Assembly: GCA_903911455.1 (NCBI GenBank)
Contig: CAIWDQ010000220.1
Coordinates: forward strand, 1 to 6,084
Direction: 5' to 3'
DNA: 6,084 nt
DNA from: an uncultured bacterium
Lineage (GTDB): Bacteria > Bacteroidota > Bacteroidia > Bacteroidales > JACABE01
Below are positions 1 through 5,318 of this stretch, in pieces. The position numbers were made by a program, and so were the translations under genes. Each line of letters opens with the position of its first letter. Position 1 is the first letter of the stretch. The notes beneath the pieces are model-generated. The model was given only the letters and a program-made list of their open reading frames with translations. It had not been told where the DNA came from and did not search any database.

Positions 1-50
1 AGCTAACAATAATAGTGGTTTTGGATAGGTACGACCAACTATTTTGTCTA

Positions 51-275
51 TTACGCCTTCTTTTTGATATATTTATTAAATATAAAAAAATACTTTAAAC
101 CTAAATAAAGTGCAGAAAACACAAACAAAAAAACAATACCTTTATCTAATGAGGCCCCTCCTCCTTTAGCAGTTACATTATGTCCTAAACCATGTCCGGG
201 GGGAATAGGTTGAGCATAAATAGTATTATTATAAATTAAAAGAACAAATACAATTATGAATTTAATAGTTTTCAT
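51..275 (-). CDS. 74-aa exported mini-protein with degenerate PID-CTERM-like tail
   Basis: Short secreted or membrane-held protein of unknown function. Residues 1-21 form a signal peptide (MKTIK basic start, hydrophobic core, IYA|Q cleavage context). A short Pro/Gly/His segment (PIPPGHGLGH) and a GGG run follow, then ASLDKG at 41-46, a hydrophobic helix at about 47-68, and a basic tail (KYIKKKA). This is the tripartite layout of C-terminal sorting signals and matches the 77-aa protein at 5215-4982, where the equivalent core reads GGGAPIDGG. Here Pro-Ile is replaced by Ser-Leu and the first Gly of GG by Lys; only Asp and the last Gly are kept. The ATG lies 3 nt after the stop of the 1201-aa gene, so the two are almost certainly cotranscribed and perhaps translationally coupled. 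No Shine-Dalgarno sequence is visible, as is usual in Bacteroidota. The start is supported by the signal peptide. Whether the altered motif is still processed cannot be told; it could simply be a single-helix membrane protein. No clear terminator is seen in the 50 nt left before the window edge. Confidence 0.8.
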   Translation of the reverse strand: MKTIKFIIVFVLLIYNNTIYAQPIPPGHGLGHNVTAKGGGASLDKGIVFLFVFSALYLGLKYFFIFNKYIKKKA

Positions 276-278
276 AAT

Positions 279-3200
279 TTATTGTATTTGGATTTTCTTT
301 GTATAAGTTGCCTTACTAGTAGTAACCTTTACAATATATGAGCCATTTAAGATATCATTTAAATTGATAATACACTCTTTAGTATTACAATAATTTCTAT
401 AATAAATCTGTTGTCCTAATATATTATATATAGATACTTCCTTAATATTTTCCTTACATTTAATTTCTATTGATTTATCTTTTGATAACACATTTAGAAT
501 ATCTGATTCATTATTACTAATGCCTACGGTTGAAGTTACATTTAGATATAATTTAAATCTATCAGGGTTATCAGTAATATTTGCCATAAAGTTAAACGAA
601 GGATTAATCATTAGGTCTTGGGAAATACTTGTTTTATTATCATGTAAAATAATTGAAATAAAGTTTGAAACATTATTACTATCCATTCTAATTGTATAAT
701 TTGCATTAACTCCTGGAACAAACACAATATTTACAATAGTATTCACTGTAATATTAGGCAAAGCATTCACTGATAGTTTCTCTCCGGTAGGAAGTAAAGA
801 AAATAAACGAGGAGCAATAGAACTACCTTTCAATTCAGAGCTTTCATATAGAAGATCATATCCAGTTGTAGCTGAAGCATTAAATAAGACATATGACGAA
901 ACTTTACATTCATTCTGCGAATTAGAAACAGTAAATGTAAGCATATCATTACTTAAACTCTTGTAAAAAGGATGGCTATCAATAACTCTGGCAAGTTTGG
1001 GAATTACAAAGCCTGTAACAGGTGCGATTGCTTTAACAAAGAAACCTTGATTTGAAGGAATGAGATCATTATTAAAAAGCTGCGAATAAGTTTGATTTGT
1101 TTCATTCCATACTTTGGCAATACTTTCTACATTTGTTAAATTCCAGTTATTTGTTCCACTATTATTCCATCTTATTGATGAAGGGAAGGGATTGCCAATC
1201 AGATTATATCCTTTTCCACCGTTAGGAGTATAAGTCAGATTTACAAATACATCATCATGATTAAGGACACCCTTAAATTGTTTGTTAGTATCGTTCTGAT
1301 AAGCTACAAAATATGCTTTGCCAAGTATAAAGTCAGTAATATTATTTGCAGAGACTACCTGATTTAACCATTGATCACTTACTTCATCATAAGAATAAAA
1401 ATCATAAATGCCGCTAGTCCAACAACCATTTATAGGTTGCAAATTTACCGGAGATGATATTATACGCCAACCATCACTCCCGTTATTCCAGTCAGCAGAA
1501 GTTAAGTCTCTTTCAACTTTAGAATTTATAGATTGATTGTTATAATCTATAAGAGAGACTCCACTCTGAATAATTAGTGAGTCTACAATTGATAAAGTAT
1601 TACCTGCTCCTATTGTTAAACTTCCATTTTGTGAAATTGTCAATTTATTACATAATGCAGCGGCATCAACAAAAACATTTGTATTAACCGTAACAGTATC
1701 ATTTACTCCAGGTATACCTGTATTCCATGTATAAGCATTATTCCAATTTCCACTCTGAGTAGAGATTGGTGATTCAAACCATTTAAAATCATCAGTATTC
1801 TGCATCCCTGCATGTGGGGTATAAAATGCCATTAAATCACCATTTACTTCAACTTGTTTATGAAAGTTACCATGATTATCTAATAAATTAAGAACAGGGC
1901 GAAGAAAATTCTGTGTCAATTTAATAAAAAGCATCTTACTTACATCAGATTGAGTTACGCTATCAGCTAATGCAATATTAGTATCATACTGAAATAATGA
2001 TGTACTATCAGTTTCAACGCTTATAGCTGAATATGCACTACCAACAATAAAGCCCTTTACCCAAACATTGGTACCTGTATTATTTTGTATGGCTTCATTA
2101 CAAGTTAAAGGTGCATTTACAGTTCCCATTCCTGTGGTACTTATAGTTGTAGATGGAATAGTTCCATCAGTTTTAAACTTAATATCTGTACCAGAATTTG
2201 TATAGGGATAGATTTTAAAGTAATATGTTGTACTCGAACTTAATCCTGTGAAGGTAACAGATTTTACACCTTGAAGTATTGACTTATTTAATAAATCAGT
2301 TACTGGAGTGACTCCATCAACTGGATTTGCTATTGAAGCATAACTAATATTGCTTCCTTTAATAATATATGCATCAGGTAAAACACCCACGGTTGCATCA
2401 TTCCATGATAGTTTAACACTACTGTTATAAGGTACAATTAGAACAGGTAATAAACCTGTTATATGATTAGTTGGAACAGCCTTTATTCCTTTTCCGGTTA
2501 ACTTTACATATTTTGACGTAGCACCTGTAGATTTTATTAGAATACTATCACAATATAATTTAATTAAAATTGGAGAAAATCTAACATAAATTGTAGTTGC
2601 AGCTACTGTTCCGTTCATATCTTTTAGTAAAAATATTGAATCTTTTGTCGTAAAAGGAGCATTTGACAATGAAATATTAAATCCTATTGGTGGTTTTATC
2701 TTTAAAGTATCAGTTAATGCTGTACCAGTAACAGTAAAAAACTGCACTCCTCCTAATCCTGAATTTATAACAGTTGAACCAAAATCAGGTAATGTTGATA
2801 GGCTCGTTGTAATTGATGGACTAGGATTTGCACTCGTTAATTGACTTGATGTTGCAGGCAAAGTAGTAAGATAACTTATTAGAGTTCCCGGGCAAGTTCC
2901 GTTATATTCATATATTGCTACATAATAACTAGTGTTAGCAATTAATCCAGTTATTGTGCAATTATTTCCTACATCACTGAATACAGAGTAATTTCCAGTT
3001 CCTAACTGTGTACCACTACTAAATACTGTATTAGCAGTGTAACACGTATTATTAACAGGGATGAAATTTACAGCACTTCCGGATTTAATCAATACTATAC
3101 GATTTGCCCCATTACCATTTGTCCAGTTAACTTTAAAAGATGTTGTTGATACATTCGTAAAAGTAATATTTGAAGCTTGAACTGTTGGTGCAGGAGTCAT

Positions 3201-3884
3201 AATACTACTTGTAACTGAAATGCTCCCTACACTTAATTTAGGTCTAGTTCCCCCAGTAATACCAGTATTATAATATTTCCACCTTAATTGAATAACAGCA
3301 TTATTATCACATGTAGATGGTAAAGTAGAAGGACCATATGATTGTGTAGTTCCAGCAGAACCAGTTACATACTCAACTGGACCAGGAACATCAGTCCACG
3401 TTCCTGTAATTGTAATTCTATATTGAAGTCTTATTGCATAAACACTAGCTCCACCTGATGTATAAGTGCCTCCAATCCAACTAACTTTTATACTAGTTCT
3501 ATTTGTAGAATTTAAAGCTATAGTAGCTGCACCTAAGTAGCCTGCTGTTCCCATATTATAAAAATAAAATCCGTTTGAACCCAATCCACCAATTATTGAA
3601 CCTGATCCTGAGTACGCTCCAGAATAATTCCCAGTCATAGCAACTGCTAATCCAGGATCTAAAGTAGTAGTTATATGAAAATACATATTAGGTGGATAAG
3701 TTCCAGCTGTTGATGTTGCCGCCCACGTTGTGAATGAATAATTGCCACCTGATAAATCAAATGGAGTTGGAGACGTTTGAGAATATACATTGATACTCCC
3801 TAAATAAAATAAAAAAATAAAGCAAAACTGAATACTCTTCCTTATTATTAAGGAATAAATATAAAATTGAAAATTCTTTTTCAT
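279..3884 (-). CDS. Multidomain T9SS type A cargo protein with DUF6359-like domain, 1201 aa
   Basis: Large exported, probably cell-surface protein. Approximate layout: signal peptide 1-35 with cleavage context VYS|Q; N-terminal beta-rich domain 39-227 of a kind common at the start of Bacteroidota T9SS proteins (GFYFYNMGTAGYLGAATIAL, later QLRWKYY and GTRPKL); fibronectin-III-like domain 232-350 (FKVNWTNGNG, ITGLIANTSYYVAIYEYN); ASH/HYDIN-like Ig domain about 355-468 (LPDFGSTV, QFFTVTGTALTDTL, IYVRFSP, TGKG); second FN3-like domain 475-585 (TFTGLSSSTTYYFKIYPY); DUF6359/OB-fold-like domain about 590-705 (VKGFIVGSA, TNIALADS, NLLDNHGN); a GNW-x-x-x-x-TW-x-x-GIPG-x-ND segment at 712-730 leading into short beta repeats to about 790; a conserved pre-tail region 800-1115 (GWRIISSP, YNLIGNPFPS, SNQGFFVKA); and the T9SS type A sorting domain about 1120-1201 (VSIYNILGQQIYY, LNGSYIVKVTTS, final KKIQIQ). 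No nuclease, protease or glycosidase catalytic motif was recognised, so an adhesive or structural role is more likely than an enzymatic one. The first Met is chosen because it carries the signal peptide; the next Met is residue 67. The 74-aa gene follows after 3 nt. Confidence 0.93.
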   Translation of the reverse strand: MKKNFQFYIYSLIIRKSIQFCFIFLFYLGSINVYSQTSPTPFDLSGGNYSFTTWAATSTAGTYPPNMYFHITTTLDPGLAVAMTGNYSGAYSGSGSIIGGLGSNGFYFYNMGTAGYLGAATIALNSTNRTSIKVSWIGGTYTSGGASVYAIRLQYRITITGTWTDVPGPVEYVTGSAGTTQSYGPSTLPSTCDNNAVIQLRWKYYNTGITGGTRPKLSVGSISVTSSIMTPAPTVQASNITFTNVSTTSFKVNWTNGNGANRIVLIKSGSAVNFIPVNNTCYTANTVFSSGTQLGTGNYSVFSDVGNNCTITGLIANTSYYVAIYEYNGTCPGTLISYLTTLPATSSQLTSANPSPSITTSLSTLPDFGSTVINSGLGGVQFFTVTGTALTDTLKIKPPIGFNISLSNAPFTTKDSIFLLKDMNGTVAATTIYVRFSPILIKLYCDSILIKSTGATSKYVKLTGKGIKAVPTNHITGLLPVLIVPYNSSVKLSWNDATVGVLPDAYIIKGSNISYASIANPVDGVTPVTDLLNKSILQGVKSVTFTGLSSSTTYYFKIYPYTNSGTDIKFKTDGTIPSTTISTTGMGTVNAPLTCNEAIQNNTGTNVWVKGFIVGSAYSAISVETDSTSLFQYDTNIALADSVTQSDVSKMLFIKLTQNFLRPVLNLLDNHGNFHKQVEVNGDLMAFYTPHAGMQNTDDFKWFESPISTQSGNWNNAYTWNTGIPGVNDTVTVNTNVFVDAAALCNKLTISQNGSLTIGAGNTLSIVDSLIIQSGVSLIDYNNQSINSKVERDLTSADWNNGSDGWRIISSPVNLQPINGCWTSGIYDFYSYDEVSDQWLNQVVSANNITDFILGKAYFVAYQNDTNKQFKGVLNHDDVFVNLTYTPNGGKGYNLIGNPFPSSIRWNNSGTNNWNLTNVESIAKVWNETNQTYSQLFNNDLIPSNQGFFVKAIAPVTGFVIPKLARVIDSHPFYKSLSNDMLTFTVSNSQNECKVSSYVLFNASATTGYDLLYESSELKGSSIAPRLFSLLPTGEKLSVNALPNITVNTIVNIVFVPGVNANYTIRMDSNNVSNFISIILHDNKTSISQDLMINPSFNFMANITDNPDRFKLYLNVTSTVGISNNESDILNVLSKDKSIEIKCKENIKEVSIYNILGQQIYYRNYCNTKECIINLNDILNGSYIVKVTTSKATYTKKIQIQ

Positions 3885-3913
3885 GTAAAATTATATATAT
3901 GATTAATCAAGGC

Positions 3914-3935
3914 TCTTTATTGTCAAAAATAAAGA
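3914..3935. repeat. 7-bp inverted repeat overlapping a promoter-like box
   Basis: TCTTTAT (3914-3920) and ATAAAGA (3929-3935) are perfect inverted arms around an 8-nt loop, 30 to 51 nt before the ATG of the 1201-aa gene. The right arm overlaps the minus-strand TATTTTTG box, so it could be an operator or a hairpin at the start of the mRNA. In DNA this AT-rich a 7-bp arm can also arise by chance. Confidence 0.3.
3924..3931 (-). promoter_or_regulatory. Candidate Bacteroidota -7 box (TATTTTTG)
   Basis: Read on the minus strand this is TATTTTTG, a full match to the TAnnTTTG -7 element of Bacteroidota housekeeping promoters, 39 nt before the ATG of the 1201-aa gene. That position would give a leader of roughly 30-35 nt. 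No convincing TTTG or TTG -33 element is seen at the expected distance of about 19-21 nt upstream, so this is a half-supported promoter call. Confidence 0.35.
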
Positions 3936-3997
3936 ACATCTAAAATAAAAAACTGATATTAATGATTAAATATAACCGTGTTGGTTACAAAGGAAGT

Positions 3998-4096
3998 TCA
4001 GATTTGCTCGAAGAGTGTAACATGAAAATAAAGGAAGAAACAACTTAGTGTAGTTTTCTTAATGCAATAAAAAGTTAATTTACTATTGTTTTCCAT
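3998..4096 (-). CDS. Doubtful 32-codon ORF behind a promoter-like box
   Basis: ATG at 4096 and TGA at 3998 give a 32-residue peptide beginning MENNSKLTFY. Its first part is polar and basic (Lys 13-14) and is followed by a hydrophobic patch (LSCFFLYFHVTLF), so it looks like the front of a signal peptide or a single short helix. It begins 4 nt after a TAATTTTG box, which would make a transcript from that box nearly leaderless. It may be a leader peptide, the 5' remnant of a lost exported protein, or chance. I do not recognise it. Confidence 0.15.
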   Translation of the reverse strand: MENNSKLTFYCIKKTTLSCFFLYFHVTLFEQI

Positions 4097-4100
4097 CCTG

Positions 4101-4134
4101 CAAAATTACAAATAAAATAGAATATATCATCCAA
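4101..4134 (-). promoter_or_regulatory. Second candidate promoter (TAATTTTG with distant TTG)
   Basis: On the minus strand TAATTTTG (4108-4101) matches TAnnTTTG exactly, and a TTG lies at 4134-4132, 23 nt upstream, slightly longer than the usual -33 spacing. It points toward the 1201-aa gene and would give a leader of about 210 nt, or a near-leaderless message for the small ORF at 4096. The local sequence is very AT-rich, so chance matches are expected. Confidence 0.3.
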
Positions 4135-4494
4135 TTTAAATTTAAATTTGTCTTTTTAATTTAAATACCCCTTAACACATCATTATTTATAAGCTCTCAA
4201 ATTACACCTGCCAATATATCTATAATTTAGATGTTATTTTAATTGTTTTTTTGTGTTTATTTATGATTAGATTTTTATGCTTTATTTCTATTTTCTTTTT
4301 TATTATTTTATGATTTGTTTTATGATCTAAATAAAGTAGGAATAAATAGCTTATTATCTTGATTTTTTGACATCAATAAATACCTTATTCCTCAACCATA
4401 TAAGGCAGTACTATGATTTTATTTTGCATTCTTAACAAAACAAACGAGACTTAGTGTAATGGGGATTCTTTTATTCTAAATCGACTTATCTGAA

Positions 4495-4529
4495 CGGTTT
4501 CAAATTTTAATATTTATACTTTGAAACTG
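4495..4529. repeat. Imperfect 10-bp inverted repeat
   Basis: CGGTTTCAAA (4495-4504) can pair with TTTGAAACTG (4520-4529) with one G-U wobble in plus-strand RNA, or 8 perfect pairs plus a mismatch in DNA, around a 15-nt loop. No plus-strand gene precedes it, so it is not an evident terminator. It may mark the outer edge of the repeat cluster that follows. Confidence 0.35.
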
Positions 4530-4578
4530 AATTTGTCAAATATTTTTATCTTTATTACTATTAATAACGTATTGATTA

Positions 4579-4846
4579 GCAGAAAACATAAAATTGAACC
4601 TTGACAAAATGTCATGTTTTCTGCAAAGCATGTCATGTTTTCCACACAAAACAGGAGTTTTTCATACCAAAATGACATGGATGTCTCAAAATTCAACTTG
4701 ATTCTTGTACTAGGTCTTCTGTTTATTACTAAATTCAGTGTGTTTTGGGAGAAAGTCATTAGATTTTTTGCTAAATTATCGACTTTGCCTATGAATTGCC
4801 TACTGTTTTGTGCAGAAAACATGACAGTGAATACTAAAAACAGGAG
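4579..4846. repeat. Cluster of related inverted and direct repeats
   Basis: One core word recurs in both orientations: GCAGAAAACAT (4579-4589), TGTCATGTTTTCTGCA (4610-4625), TGTCATGTTTTC (4631-4642) and TGCAGAAAACATGACA (4811-4826). A further ATGACA lies at 4672-4677. A separate word, AAAACAGGAG, occurs as a direct repeat at 4648-4657 and 4837-4846, each time followed by T-rich sequence and then AAAATGAC. The cluster thus looks like a diverged direct duplication about 190 bp apart with embedded inverted repeats. Both strands have open frames through part of it that translate into repetitive strings (for example FCVENMT and FCAENMT); I take these as by-products of the repeat rather than genes. 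Confidence 0.7.
4610..4826. mobile_element. Possible MITE-like element with 16-bp terminal inverted repeats
   Basis: A 217-bp segment is bounded by perfect 16-bp inverted repeats, TGTCATGTTTTCTGCA and TGCAGAAAACATGACA. Its size, lack of a transposase and intergenic position fit a non-autonomous mobile element or a repetitive extragenic palindromic unit. Against this, no target-site duplication is visible in the flanks, and further copies of the core word lie inside and just outside the ends. The left end is itself preceded by TGACA, making a short TGACA-AAA-TGTCA palindrome at 4602-4614. Confidence 0.35.
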
Positions 4847-4920
4847 GACTTTTCTAAAAAATGACTTATCGGAGTAAGCTCAAAGTTACTATTTTTAAAA
4901 TTAAATTCTCTTCTATCAAA

Positions 4921-4960
4921 AAAATAAAAAAAGGCATCAATCATTTACGATTGATGCCTT
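4921..4960 (-). terminator. Intrinsic terminator after the 77-aa gene
   Basis: A perfect 12-bp stem (AAGGCATCAATC at 4931-4942, GATTGATGCCTT at 4949-4960) closes a 6-nt loop. Read on the minus strand it is followed at once by TTTTTATTTT and more T residues. It begins 21 nt after the stop codon of the 77-aa gene and ends the upstream module. The plus-strand side has only a weak T-tract, so it is mainly a minus-strand terminator. Confidence 0.92.
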
Positions 4961-4981
4961 CTATTTAGTTATTTTAATTTA

Positions 4982-5215
4982 CTATTGACGTAATTTATAC
5001 ACTTTCTTAGAGCCATAAGCTGCCCCTAATAACATAAGTATACTAAGTCCGCCATCTATAGGTGCGCCTCCACCTGTTGGAGTATTACCACCTCCCGGTG
5101 CACTGCCTCCTCCTCCGGAGCCTCCACTGTTTGGATCTGGTGGTTGTGCGTTACTTAACACTGGCAGCATCGCTAAGAAAAATATGATTGCAATGTTTCT
5201 GATTGTCTTTTTCAT
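4982..5215 (-). CDS. 77-aa PID-CTERM-like exported mini-protein
   Basis: Small exported protein of unknown function. Residues 1-23 are a signal peptide (MKKTIRN basic start, hydrophobic core, SNA|Q cleavage context). Residues 24-51 are low-complexity Pro/Gly/Ser with several Gly runs. PIDGG at 52-56 is followed by a short hydrophobic helix (about 57-68, ending LGAAYG) and a basic tail (KKVYKLRQ). From memory, NCBI describes such Bacteroidota tails as the PID-CTERM protein-sorting domain, by analogy with PEP-CTERM tails handled by exosortase-type enzymes; I could not verify this with a search. The mature part is almost all linker, so the protein probably acts as a small anchored surface peptide or carrier rather than as an enzyme. 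It follows a T9SS cargo gene by 103 nt and is closed by a strong terminator. No promoter box of the TAnnTTTG type is seen in the spacer, so cotranscription is likely. The start is fixed by the signal peptide. Confidence 0.88.
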   Translation of the reverse strand: MKKTIRNIAIIFFLAMLPVLSNAQPPDPNSGGSGGGGSAPGGGNTPTGGGAPIDGGLSILMLLGAAYGSKKVYKLRQ

Positions 5216-5273
5216 TTGCTATTATTTTTAATTTTCTTAATTTTTTATGTAGTCGTTCATTCAATACCCTTTA

Positions 5274-5301
5274 CACTTACGACTTTTTAGGGTCGTAAGT
5301 G
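5274..5301. repeat. Perfect 10-bp hairpin in the spacer between cargo and mini-protein genes
   Basis: CACTTACGAC (5274-5283) and GTCGTAAGTG (5292-5301) pair perfectly around an 8-nt loop. It lies 17 nt after the stop of the T9SS gene and 58 nt before the ATG of the 77-aa gene. On the minus strand it is followed by TAAAGGG, not a T-tract, so it is not a classic terminator. An alternative 5-bp pairing, ACCCT (5266-5270) with AGGGT (5289-5293), overlaps it and excludes it. It may stabilise or process the mRNA, or partly attenuate read-through. Confidence 0.75.
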
Positions 5302-5318
5302 CTGGATATCGTTTGTTC

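Larger units (their letters stand above)
3885..4930. other. Long AT-rich intergenic region between the two modules
   Basis: About 1.05 kb separates the terminator of the upstream module from the start of the 1201-aa gene. I see no convincing protein gene, tRNA or rRNA. It holds two minus-strand promoter-like boxes, a doubtful 32-codon ORF (4096-3998), a 16-bp AT-only palindrome (AATTTAAATTTAAATT, 4133-4148) with a further AATTTAAAT at 4158-4166, three copies of TTTATGAT between about 4260 and 4326 in a T-rich stretch, an inverted repeat at 4495-4529, and an inverted-repeat cluster at 4579-4846. The ten-mer ACTTAGTGTA occurs at 4043-4052 and 4449-4458. The 4200-4370 part is simple A/T-rich sequence in which nothing can be assigned. 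The region is unusually long for a non-coding gap in a bacterium and may contain decayed sequence. Confidence 0.6.

Noticed and set aside
1..50. Weak hairpin after the 74-aa gene as a terminator
   Set aside because: The ATAGT/ACTAT pairing needs a bulge to extend and is not followed by a T-tract on the minus strand.
3973..3987. Short inverted repeat TAACC/GGTTA
   Set aside because: A 5-bp stem with no T-tract lying within the doubtful leader region; too short to interpret.
4043..4458. ACTTAGTGTA direct repeat as an attachment-site pair
   Set aside because: Only 10 bp long, with no integrase, no tRNA and no mobile gene between the copies.
4514..4822. 102-codon minus-strand open frame
   Set aside because: It translates into a repeated FCVENMT/FAENMT pattern caused by the DNA repeat cluster, overlaps a plus-strand frame over most of its length, and has no recognisable domain or operon context.
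4579..4846. CRISPR-like array
   Set aside because: The repeated words occur in both orientations with irregular spacing, and there is no run of equal repeats and spacers nor any cas gene.
4614..4877. 87-codon plus-strand open frame
   Set aside because: Its internal similarity (FSTQNRSFSYQND versus NTKNRRTFLKND) follows from the direct repeat. There is no family match, and it competes with the minus-strand frame.
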